Source: CALESS01 sp964405455 (GTDB lineage Bacteria; Chloroflexota; Anaerolineae; Anaerolineales; Anaerolineaceae). From it: 39,572 nt of DNA. The stretch is taken from assembly GCA_964405455.1 (NCBI GenBank), contig CAYOOA010000016.1, positions 1 through 39,572 of the forward strand. The letters run 5' to 3'. The translations under genes were made by a program, and so were the position numbers. The notes under the pieces were generated by a model, which was given only the letters and a program-made list of their open reading frames with translations, did not search any database and was not told the origin of the DNA. The first letter of the stretch is position 1; every line of letters begins with the position of its first letter. This document shows, in pieces, positions 15,035 through 23,700 of the stretch.

Positions 15035-16717
15035 GTGAAACACCGATTTGTTTATTTCCTTTTGGCGTTCATCCTGATCGCCAGTCTCGGGCTCACGGCC
15101 TGCAAGCCCCAGGTTGCTGCCACAACCGAGCCCACCACTCCCCCCACTGCTGTACCAAAGGCTTTTGAGCCAATGAGCCTGGCCGCCCCGAATTGCGATT
15201 ACGGCGGCGAGATCAAATCGATTGAAGCAGTGGATGAATTTACCGTAAAATTCACCCTGTGCAATCCCGATCCAGCTCTGCCCTCCAAGGTGGCCTTCTC
15301 GTCGATGGCCATCCAGGATAAGGATTACCTGGATGCCAACGGCGGCGACTCGGTCAAGATGAGCGAGAAACCGAACGGCACGGGTCCTTATATTGTGAAG
15401 GAATGGAAACGCGGCGACAGCATCACCTTCGAAGCGAATCCCAACTACTGGGGTGAAAAAGCCCCCGTCAAGACCCTGATCTTCCGTTGGTCTGATCAAT
15501 CCGCCCAGCGCCTGCTGGAACTCCAATCCGGCACAGTGGACGGCATTGATAACCCCGCCCCGGAAGATTTCGATGCCATCTCCGGTGATGCCAACCTGGC
15601 GCTCTATCCGCGCGAAGCCCTGAACATTTTCTACATCGGCTTCAACAACACCATCCCGCCGTTTGATAACCTGGACGTCCGCAAGGCCATTTCCCTGGCC
15701 ATTGACCGCCAGCGGATCGTAGATAACTACTATCCCAAGGGTTCAACGGTTGCCCAGAACTTTGTCCCGGATGCGTTCAACCCTGGCTTCAGCCCGAACA
15801 TCAAGTGGTACGATTACGATCCTGCCCAGGCCAAGGAATTGCTGGCCAAAGCCGGTCTCGCTGAAGGGACTGAAATTACCCTGTCCTACCGCAATGTCGT
15901 GCGCGGCTACCTGCCCACCCCGGATAAGGTTGCTGTTGAAATCCAGGCCCAGTTGGCTGAAGTTGGCCTGAAGGTCAACATTGAACAGATGGAATCTGCT
16001 GCGTTCATTGATGCCACTTCTGCCGGTCAGAAGGGCTTCTACATGCTGGGTTGGGGCGCGGACTACCCGGATTCGACCAACTTCTATGACTATCACTTCG
16101 CGGCCGATACCAACAAGCAGTTTGGTAACAAGTTCCCGGACCTGGTTGAACAAATCCGCGCTGCCGGCAAACTGACCGATGTGGCCGCCCGCCAGGCGAT
16201 CTACGACAAGGTCAACCAGCTGATCAAGGACTACATCCCGATGATCCCCGTGGCCCACGGCGGTTCTGCGACCGCTTTCAAGGCTGAGGTGAAGGGTGCC
16301 CATTCCAGCCCGCTCGGCAATGAATACTTCGCCGCCATGAACAACGGCAAGGATACCCTGGTCTGGATGCAGAACGGTGAACCGGCCGCCCTGTGGTGCT
16401 CGGATGAAACCGACGGCGAAACTCTGCGCGCCTGCGAACAGGTCTACGAAGGCCTGCTCTCATACAAGATCGGCGGCGTGGAAGTGCAGCCCGGCCTGGC
16501 CGAGAAATGGGAAGCCAATTCTGATCTGACTGAATGGACCTTCCACCTGCGCAAGGGTGTCACCTTCCACAACGGCGCCACCCTGGATGCCAACGATGTC
16601 GTGGCAACCTTCATCGCCCAGTGGGATGCCTCCAGCCCGAACCACAAGGGCCGCACCACCACCTTTGAGTACTTCACCGCGTTCTTCACCCAGTTCCTGA
16701 ACGCGCCTGCGCAATAA
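15035..16717 (+). CDS. Peptide-type ABC substrate-binding lipoprotein, circularly permuted (copy 1)
   Basis: A 560-residue lipoprotein (lipobox GLTAC, Cys23, then a Thr/Pro-rich linker) of the SBP_bac_5 (OppA/DppA) fold, with blocks in an unusual order. Residues 58-439 correspond to the middle and end of ordinary members: SIEAVDEFTVKFTL, GTGPY at 115-119, NPNYWG, RKAISLAIDRQRIV. Residues 440-560 correspond to the usual mature N terminus: ETDGETLRACEQVYEGLL, PGLAEKWE, FHLRKGVTFHNG, LDANDVV. It should deliver oligopeptides or similar ligands to the two permeases downstream. The GTG at 15035 has GGAGG five bases upstream and gives a protein exactly as long as copy 2, so it is preferred over the ATG at 15023. 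It could instead be annotated simply as extracellular solute-binding protein family 5. Confidence 0.9.
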   Translation: MKHRFVYFLLAFILIASLGLTACKPQVAATTEPTTPPTAVPKAFEPMSLAAPNCDYGGEIKSIEAVDEFTVKFTLCNPDPALPSKVAFSSMAIQDKDYLDANGGDSVKMSEKPNGTGPYIVKEWKRGDSITFEANPNYWGEKAPVKTLIFRWSDQSAQRLLELQSGTVDGIDNPAPEDFDAISGDANLALYPREALNIFYIGFNNTIPPFDNLDVRKAISLAIDRQRIVDNYYPKGSTVAQNFVPDAFNPGFSPNIKWYDYDPAQAKELLAKAGLAEGTEITLSYRNVVRGYLPTPDKVAVEIQAQLAEVGLKVNIEQMESAAFIDATSAGQKGFYMLGWGADYPDSTNFYDYHFAADTNKQFGNKFPDLVEQIRAAGKLTDVAARQAIYDKVNQLIKDYIPMIPVAHGGSATAFKAEVKGAHSSPLGNEYFAAMNNGKDTLVWMQNGEPAALWCSDETDGETLRACEQVYEGLLSYKIGGVEVQPGLAEKWEANSDLTEWTFHLRKGVTFHNGATLDANDVVATFIAQWDASSPNHKGRTTTFEYFTAFFTQFLNAPAQ

Positions 16718-16742
16718 CCGACTGAACGAAGCATGAAGTCTT

Positions 16743-16792
16743 GATTGGAGCCAGTCCCGGCTCCCGGCAACGGTCCGGGGCTGGCTTCAATC
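16743..16792 (+). promoter_or_regulatory. Intercistronic hairpin between binding protein and permease
   Basis: An 18-bp stem with two G-U pairs (16743-16760 with 16775-16792) closes a 14-base loop just after the copy 1 stop codon. No U-run follows, so it is more likely a partial terminator or a 3'-end stabiliser that keeps binding-protein mRNA more abundant than permease mRNA. This arrangement is common in importer operons. Confidence 0.65.
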
Positions 16793-16820
16793 GCATTCTT
16801 TAACCCGGTGATTAACCAGC

Positions 16821-17897
16821 ATGCTCCAATTTCTAGCCCGTCGTCTGATGTTATTGTTGCCGGTGATGCTTGGCATCCTCCTCATCACCTTTGCCATTGT
16901 GCGCCTGATTCCAGGAGATCCGTGCGTGACCATGCTGGGAGAACGGGCGACCCCGGAAAAATGTGCTGCCTTTATGCAGCGATACGGCCTGAATGACAGC
17001 ATTGCAGTTCAATTCGGGCGCTATATTGTCAATATAGTTACCGGAGATTTGGGCGATTCCCTGCGCTTTGGCCGGCCGGTGGTGATGATCATCTCCGAGC
17101 GCCTGCCGATGACCATCGAACTGACTTTCGGTGCGATGCTATTTTCTACAATATTTGGGGTCTTGCTGGGGGTGATTTCTGCCCTCAAGCACAACTCCAT
17201 TGTGGATACCCTGTCCATGATTATCGCCAACATTGGCGTATCCATGCCGGTTTTCTGGCTGGGCCTGCTGCTGGCTTATTTCTTTGCCCTGGTTCTGAAA
17301 AATACGCCTTTCTTTATTCCACCCTCAGGACGCTTCGATGCGGGAGTGGGTCTCGAATCCCTGGCAACCTACTGGGGTCTGGAAAATCTGAAAGGCTTGC
17401 CAAAATTCGTTATCGATTTACTTTCCAATACTGCTTTCTTTAATGCGCTGTTCACCGGCAACTGGAAGGCCTACTGGAATTCCATTTATCATCTTATTCT
17501 GCCTTCCATTGCAGTTGGCACCATCCCGATGGCGATCATCGCCCGCATGACCCGATCCAGCCTGCTGGAAGTCATGGGATTGGAGTATGTCCGCACTGCG
17601 CGGGCCAAGGGGTTGGTGGAGCAGAAGGTGATCTCCAAGCACGCCATGCGTAATGCAATGATCCCGATTGTAACGATCATCGGTATTGAAACAGGCGGGC
17701 TGCTTTCCGGCGCAGTCTTGACTGAAACAGTGTTTGCCCTGCCGGGGGTGGGCACCAGCCTGGTACAGGCCATCCTGGCCCGCGATTACCCGGTGGTGCA
17801 GGGCTTTACCCTGGTGATTGCAATCATCTTTGTGTTGGTCAACCTGATTGTTGACCTTTCATATGCGTACCTTGATCCCCGAATCCGGTTGGAGTGA
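16821..17897 (+). CDS. Peptide-type ABC permease, DppB/OppB family
   Basis: A 358-residue permease that starts with the family hallmark (FLARRLMLLLPVMLGILLITF, then RLIPGDP). It carries an EAA loop (EYVRTARAKGL, with Gly) near residue 255 and ends with the standard VDLSYAYLDPRIR. About six membrane segments are visible. An insert of roughly 40 residues (around 160-215, with the FFIPPSGRFD segment) lies in the external loop and is longer than in E. coli DppB. It pairs with the next gene, 3 bases away. It has no strong Shine-Dalgarno sequence; the nearest purine stretch is weak. Confidence 0.93.
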   Translation: MLQFLARRLMLLLPVMLGILLITFAIVRLIPGDPCVTMLGERATPEKCAAFMQRYGLNDSIAVQFGRYIVNIVTGDLGDSLRFGRPVVMIISERLPMTIELTFGAMLFSTIFGVLLGVISALKHNSIVDTLSMIIANIGVSMPVFWLGLLLAYFFALVLKNTPFFIPPSGRFDAGVGLESLATYWGLENLKGLPKFVIDLLSNTAFFNALFTGNWKAYWNSIYHLILPSIAVGTIPMAIIARMTRSSLLEVMGLEYVRTARAKGLVEQKVISKHAMRNAMIPIVTIIGIETGGLLSGAVLTETVFALPGVGTSLVQAILARDYPVVQGFTLVIAIIFVLVNLIVDLSYAYLDPRIRLE

Positions 17898-17900
17898 GCC

Positions 17901-18836
17901 ATGGCAGTCACCCTTACCCCTCCCTCAGTTGAAAAGACCAAGATGAAATACCGCACTCCAGCCGGGGATGCCTTGCGACGGTTGATTCGTCACCGCTCCG
18001 CCCAGGTTGGCTTTGCCTTGCTGGCCTTGTTGCTCATCATGGCCATCTTTGCGCCTTTGATCGCGCCTTATGATCCGACCAAGGTGTTGAAGGACGTCAA
18101 ACGACGGGAACCGCCCTGTATTCATTTGCTGGGCTGCCCGGCAGATCAACCGGAGCATATTTTTGGCATTGACGGTAACAGCCGCGACCTGTTTTCACGG
18201 GTTATCTACGGCTCGCGCCTTTCCCTCCAGGTCGGCCTGGCCACCATCACCTTTGCCATTCTGATCGGCGGTTTGATCGGCGCCCTGGCCGGATATGTAG
18301 GCGGCTGGTTGGATAATATCATCATGCGGGCAATGGATGTCTTGATGGCGTTTCCCAGCCTGTTGTTGGCGATTGCGATTGTGTCAGTACTGGGAATTGG
18401 ATTGATCAATGCACTGCTGGCTATCGGTATTGTTTCGATTCCCCGCTTTGCCCGCCTGATTCGTTCCACTGTGCTCTCCGTGCGTGAAACGGAATATGTC
18501 CAGGCTTCCAGGGCGTTGGGCGCCAGCTCCATGCGCATTCTTTTCCTGCGCATTCTACCGAATGCGATTACGCCGCTCATCGTCCAGGGTACGCTGGGGA
18601 TTGCAACCGCCATTCTGGATGCTGCTGCCCTGTCCTTCCTGGGACTGGGTGCCGAGCCGCCCCGCCCGGAATGGGGCCTGATGCTGGGAGAAGAACGAAA
18701 CAGTATCTTCAATGCGCCTTACCTGGTGTTTTTCCCGGGTCTGGCAATCATGCTGACGGTATTGTCTTTTAATCTTATTGGTGACGGGCTGCGCGATGCA
18801 CTGGATCCACGCTTACGCGGCTCCAAACCAACATGA
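17901..18836 (+). CDS. Peptide-type ABC permease, DppC/OppC family
   Basis: A 311-residue permease. The cytoplasmic start leads to a first membrane helix (VGFALLALLLIMAIFAPLIA), then IFGIDGNSRDLFSRVIYGSR, the DppC signature (GTDxxGRDxxSRxxxGxR, here with Asn-Ser in place of the usual second glycine region). An EAA loop (EYVQASRALGAS) and the final DGLRDALDPRLRG are also present. It forms the membrane channel with the preceding permease. The stop is followed after 12 bases by the second binding-protein gene. No ATPase (DppD/DppF) is encoded in the operon or elsewhere in the window. Confidence 0.93.
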   Translation: MAVTLTPPSVEKTKMKYRTPAGDALRRLIRHRSAQVGFALLALLLIMAIFAPLIAPYDPTKVLKDVKRREPPCIHLLGCPADQPEHIFGIDGNSRDLFSRVIYGSRLSLQVGLATITFAILIGGLIGALAGYVGGWLDNIIMRAMDVLMAFPSLLLAIAIVSVLGIGLINALLAIGIVSIPRFARLIRSTVLSVRETEYVQASRALGASSMRILFLRILPNAITPLIVQGTLGIATAILDAAALSFLGLGAEPPRPEWGLMLGEERNSIFNAPYLVFFPGLAIMLTVLSFNLIGDGLRDALDPRLRGSKPT

Positions 18837-18848
18837 GGTGAGACTTAA

Positions 18849-20531
18849 ATGATGCGAAACAAAACCACTCTCTTTCAGGCCATGTTGGGGTTGGTGATCA
18901 TTCTTGGCCTGGGGCTGACCGCCTGTCAGCCGACCATCCCCGGTGCTGCACCCACCGCTGTGCCCACCGCCCAGGCAGAAGCCGACTTTGCCCCCATGGT
19001 GATCCAGGCGCCCAATTGTGACTACGGCGGAGAATTCAAATCGATCGAGGCGATCGACAAGTACACCGTGCGCTTCACGTTGTGCAAAGCAGACCCGGCT
19101 TTCTTGTCCAAGGTGGCGTTTGCCATCTTCTCCATCCAGGATAAAGAATTCCTGGATGCCAACCAGGGTAGCTCGGTGTCCATGTCCGAAAATCCGAATG
19201 GCACCGGGCCATACCGGGTTAAGCAATATATCCGTGGTGAGCAGCTCGTCCTGGAAGCAAACCCGGATTACTGGGGTGTGCCTCCCAAGGCCAAGACGAT
19301 TATTTTCAAGTGGTCACAGGAGCCCAGCCAGCGTCTATTGGAACTGCGTTCCGGGGCGGTGGATGGTATTGATAATCCCTCTGCGGATGATTTTGCCACC
19401 ATTCAATCCGATACCAGCCTGAAGTTGTACAACCGCCAGGCACTGAATATCTTTTATATCGGCTTGAACAATACAGTCCCACCATTTGATAATGAAACCG
19501 TTCGCCAGGCATTTGCCCAGGCCATTGACCGGCAGCGCATCGTGGAGGACTTTTACCCGGCCGGGTCAACCGTCGCCGAACAATTTGTTCCGCCAGCCCT
19601 GACGCCTGGCTATACCGATAACCTGAGCTGGTATAACTACAATCCAACCCAGGCACGCCAACTGCTGGATGCAGCCAATTTTGATTACAACCAGGAAATC
19701 ACCCTGTCCCTGCGCGATGTGAGCCGCATCTACCTGCAAAACCCGACACAGGTTGCCCAGGATATCCAGGCCCAATTGGCGGACATCGGCGTGAAAGTTC
19801 GCATCAATGTAATGGATTCGGCTGCTTTTCTGGATTCGGTGGCCGCCGGTAATGAGGCCATGTTCCTGCTGGGCTGGTCTGCAGATTATCCGGATGCAAC
19901 CAACTTCTATGATTTTCATTTTACCGGTGCTTCCAAGAATTTTGGTCAGCCCTTTGCCGACCTGGAAAGTGAAATTCGCCTGGCCGGGGCGACCACGGAT
20001 GCAACCATCCGCAGTGAGCACTACGCCAAAGTGAACGAAATGATCAAAAAGCACGTGCCCATGATCCCGGTTGCGCATGCTGCCAGCAGCGCGGCTTTTA
20101 AAGCCACCATCCAGAATGTCACCATTGGGCCGTTGAATGAAAACTTTGAAGAAATGAGCAGCTTCAACGACCAGATCATATTCGTTCAAAACGCGGAACC
20201 CATTTCCCTTTGGCCAGGGGATGAGACAGACGGCGAAACCATCCGACCTGCGCTGTTGATTTATTCAACCCTGGCGCGGTATCGGCCGGGCGGCGTGGAG
20301 ATCATCCCGGACCTGGCTGAAAAATGGGATACCAACAGTGACCTGACCCAGTGGACATTTACCCTGCGGCGGGAAGTACGCTTCACCGACGGAGCAGCAT
20401 TGGATGCCAATGATGTTGTAGCAACCTTTGCCGCCCAGTGGGATGCCAGGAGCCCGAATCATACCGGAAACAGCGGCGCATTTGAGTACTTCCAGGGCTT
20501 TTTTGGAAACTACATCAACGCCGGTCAATAA
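18849..20531 (+). CDS. Peptide-type ABC substrate-binding lipoprotein, circularly permuted (copy 2)
   Basis: A 560-residue paralogue of copy 1, equal in length and with the same permuted block order. It has a lipoprotein signal ending in GLTAC, then CDYGGEFKSIEAIDKYTVRF and GTGPYRVKQY in the N-terminal half and VRQAFAQAIDRQRIVEDFYP in the middle. The usual N-terminal block (ETDGETIRPALLIYSTLARY, DLAEKWD, FTLRREVRFTDG, LDANDVV) sits at the C terminus. In the moved block several normally conserved positions differ (IYSTLARY for IYEGLV, RREVRF for RKGVKF), so the ligand may differ from copy 1. The ATG has GAGGTGA upstream. A strong terminator follows. Two binding proteins serving one permease pair suggests widened substrate range. 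Confidence 0.9.
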   Translation: MMRNKTTLFQAMLGLVIILGLGLTACQPTIPGAAPTAVPTAQAEADFAPMVIQAPNCDYGGEFKSIEAIDKYTVRFTLCKADPAFLSKVAFAIFSIQDKEFLDANQGSSVSMSENPNGTGPYRVKQYIRGEQLVLEANPDYWGVPPKAKTIIFKWSQEPSQRLLELRSGAVDGIDNPSADDFATIQSDTSLKLYNRQALNIFYIGLNNTVPPFDNETVRQAFAQAIDRQRIVEDFYPAGSTVAEQFVPPALTPGYTDNLSWYNYNPTQARQLLDAANFDYNQEITLSLRDVSRIYLQNPTQVAQDIQAQLADIGVKVRINVMDSAAFLDSVAAGNEAMFLLGWSADYPDATNFYDFHFTGASKNFGQPFADLESEIRLAGATTDATIRSEHYAKVNEMIKKHVPMIPVAHAASSAAFKATIQNVTIGPLNENFEEMSSFNDQIIFVQNAEPISLWPGDETDGETIRPALLIYSTLARYRPGGVEIIPDLAEKWDTNSDLTQWTFTLRREVRFTDGAALDANDVVATFAAQWDARSPNHTGNSGAFEYFQGFFGNYINAGQ

Positions 20532-20552
20532 ACCAACTGGCTATATATTCGA

Positions 20553-20588
20553 AACCTCCCCGGAAGCAATCTCCGGGGAGGTTTTTTT
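20553..20588 (+). terminator. Rho-independent terminator of the peptide-importer operon
   Basis: A perfect 12-bp stem (20553-20564 with 20572-20583), a 7-base loop and a run of T to 20588. It lies 21 bases after the stop of the second binding protein and closes the operon. Confidence 0.95.
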
Positions 20589-20599
20589 CATTGTGAGAT

Positions 20600-20629
20600 T
20601 TGCCAAGGATTACCCAAATTCGCTATAAT
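20600..20629 (+). promoter_or_regulatory. Sigma-70-type promoter of the alpha-2-macroglobulin gene
   Basis: TTGCCA (20600-20605) and TATAAT (20624-20629) are separated by 18 bases. The leader is about 87 bases and ends in an AAGGAG ribosome binding site (20712-20717) five bases before the ATG. This shows the gene is transcribed separately from the importer operon. Confidence 0.6.
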
Positions 20630-20722
20630 GTTAAGGCAGGATGGAACTTTAAGGCCGGTTCAGTCGTCATTGAGGTAACGGCTGAAGGGGAGCCAGGCTT
20701 TGCTATTTGATAAGGAGATGAC

Positions 20723-23700
20723 ATGAACACGACCCCCGAAAATATCCACCCGAAAGGGCGTATCTGGCGGATTATTCTTGGCATCTGGCTGATAACCAGC
20801 CTGGCCTGCACCCTGCCTGGACTGGGTGGAAAAACCCCCACACCGGCGGTTCCAACCCAGGCACCCACCCCCAAGGCACTGCCCAACCTGCCGCCTGCGC
20901 TGGTGGAAACCAATCCCCTGCCGGCCAGTGAAATCGGGCTGCTGGCGCCCCTGACCCTTTATTTCAATCAACCGATGATGCGCGATACCGTGCAAGCTGC
21001 ACTCAGCCTGAGCCCGGCGGTCGAAGGTATCTTTGACTGGCTTGATGATGCCACGCTGCGCTTCACCCCCCAAACCGAGCTGCCGGCTGGATCTGAGATC
21101 ACCCTGACGGTGGCAAAGAGTGCCAAGGCCCAGAATGGGGTGGCCCTGGTACAGGATCAACAGGTTGTTTTCAATACTCCCTCGAATCTTAATATTACTC
21201 AGCGCATCCCCACGCCGGGAGATGCTGAAATCAACCCCGCCAGCGCCATCGTGGTGGCTTTCAACCGGCCGGTGGTAGCGCTGAAAGCAGAAGACCCCGG
21301 CAGCGGGCCGGCCGCATTTACCCTGGAACCGGCCGTGGAAGGCCAGGGGACCTGGTTGAATACAAGCACATATGTTTTTCATGCAGCCAAAGGACTGGGC
21401 GGCGGCTTGACCTATACCGTTCATGTGGACCCGACCCTGCAAAGTGTGGAAGGTCTGGGTTTGGATGCAGGCCAGACCCTTGACTGGACTTTCACCACCT
21501 CGGCGCCCATGGTGATCGGTTTTAACCCGGCTGCAGACAGCCGAGTCCTGCTGGACCAGGAATTCTCGATCGAATTCAACCAGCCCATGGATCGAGGCAG
21601 CATCGAGTCAAATTTGATCCTGCAATCGGTCAATGGCGAGACATACCCCGTCAAGATTGAATGGCAGAACAATGATACCAAGGTGGTCTTCAAACCGGTC
21701 AATCTTTTACCGCGCAATACCTCCCTCCTCATGAGTCTGGATCAACAGGCAGCGGCCATCAGCGGAACTCCCCTGGGAACGACCTTTTCAACAGGATATC
21801 AAACCGTGCCACCATTTGCGGTGGATTACACCTCGCCAGCCGGGGAGGGGCCGGTACCGTATTATGACGGTTATGCCTACCTGGATATTAAGTTCACCGC
21901 GCCAGTGGCGGATAAACCCCTGAAAAATCTCGTCAGTGTTTCACCGGAGGTGCAAGGCTTCAACGCATATCGCGGTTACGACGGCTGGGATATCGGTATC
22001 AACGGCTACTTTGCCCCGGATTCCAGGTACACCCTGACGCTCTCCCCCGACCTGGAGGATATTTACGGCCAGAAGTTGGGGGTGAATTACACCTGGAGCT
22101 TCCGGATTTCCCCGGCACAGCCCAGCTTTAATATCCCGCTGGTGCAAAACGGCGGGTATTCCGTATTCCTGGAGCCCAATCAGCCGGTGCTGACCGCCCA
22201 GGCTACGAATGTTACTTATGTGGATATCAGCGGCGGCACGCTGCCGTTGGATTTGTTCATGGCCCAGAGCGCCAGTTATGGCGATGCCCTCACCCAACTG
22301 GAAGTTGAGAATGAACGCTCCTGGACCCAGAGGCTGAACCTGGATCCTAACAAGAGTACCTACCTGAATGTACCCCTGACGCCGGATGGCGGAGGCCTTT
22401 CCACGGGTGTCTACCTCTTCAAACTCCGCGTCCCAGAACTGGATAATAATTACAATCGCTATGTCATCCCGGTGCTGACGACCATCAGTAATGTGAATAT
22501 CACCCTGAAGGCCACCAGCCGGGAGGCTTTTGTCTGGGTTGTCGATTTACGCACCCAGCAGCCCCTGGCTAATGAGGAAGTCGGCATATATAACGGGTTG
22601 GGCGGCCTGCTTGGAACGGTTACCACGGATGCCAACGGCAAGGCCAGCCTGACTTACCCGGATGGACCCCTCGCGGATTACGAGGATGTGGTGGCGGTAA
22701 CCGGCCAACCTGGCCTGGTTGATTTCGGCATGAGCCGGCGCAGTTGGAGCAGCGGGCTTAACGGTTGGGATTTCGGTATTTCCACCTATGAACAACCCAC
22801 CCAGGACATGTCCTACCTGTACACCGACAGGCCGATCTATCGCCCCGGCCAGACGGTGTTCTTCCGGGCTGTGCTGCGCCAGGTCAGCGGCTGGCAATAT
22901 TCCGCCTACCAGGGCGAATCCGTGACCGTGAAGTTGATCGGCACCTATGATGCAACGCTGGATGCCTCGCCGGAACTGGGCAGCCAGACCCTGACCGTTT
23001 CTCGCTACGGCACAGTGAGCGGTGAATTCAGCCTGCCCGAGGACGCTCAACCCGGATATTACCAGTTGAAGATCGCCGAATTGACTTATTCGGCGGATAT
23101 TTCATTCAAGGTGGCCAATTACCGTAAACCGGAGTTTGAATTCAGCGTCAATTTCCCGGCCGATGAGATGCAGGCCGGCCAGAACATCCAGGCCAACGTG
23201 GATGCGACTTATTACTTCGGCGCGCCGGCTGGCAACCTGCCGGTTAACTGGACGCTGTACGCCGCCTCGGAGTGGTTTGACCTGCCAGGCGGATACCAGG
23301 TTGGCAAGATCGACAATTCCTGGCTGCGCATGGGGTGGATGTACGACGGCTTCGGCAGTCTGTACGGCCAGGCTATTCTCTCCGGCAATGGGCAGACGGA
23401 TGCCAGCGGCCGCCTGATTTTGAATTTCAACTGGGCGGATATCAGTGAACGGTTTGACCCGGAAGTTTTTTCAAAATTGACCCTGGAAGTTTCCGGGATG
23501 GATGAAAGCAATTTCGCTGTCGTCAGCCGAAACAGCATGCTCCTGCACCCGGCCGCAGCCTACATCGGCATCCGCCCGGAAGCATGGGGCATCCAGGCAG
23601 GATCCGAGGCAGGATATGTCATCCAGACGGTGGACTGGCTGAAAAAGCCGCTCGGCAACCTGGGGTTGACCGCCACCTTTAACACGGTGGAATGGGTGAA

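Noticed and set aside
16352..16717. C-terminal block of the first binding protein as a truncated second copy fused by chance
   Set aside because: Copy 2 has the same block order and exact length, the N-terminal part lacks this block, and together the two parts make one complete domain.
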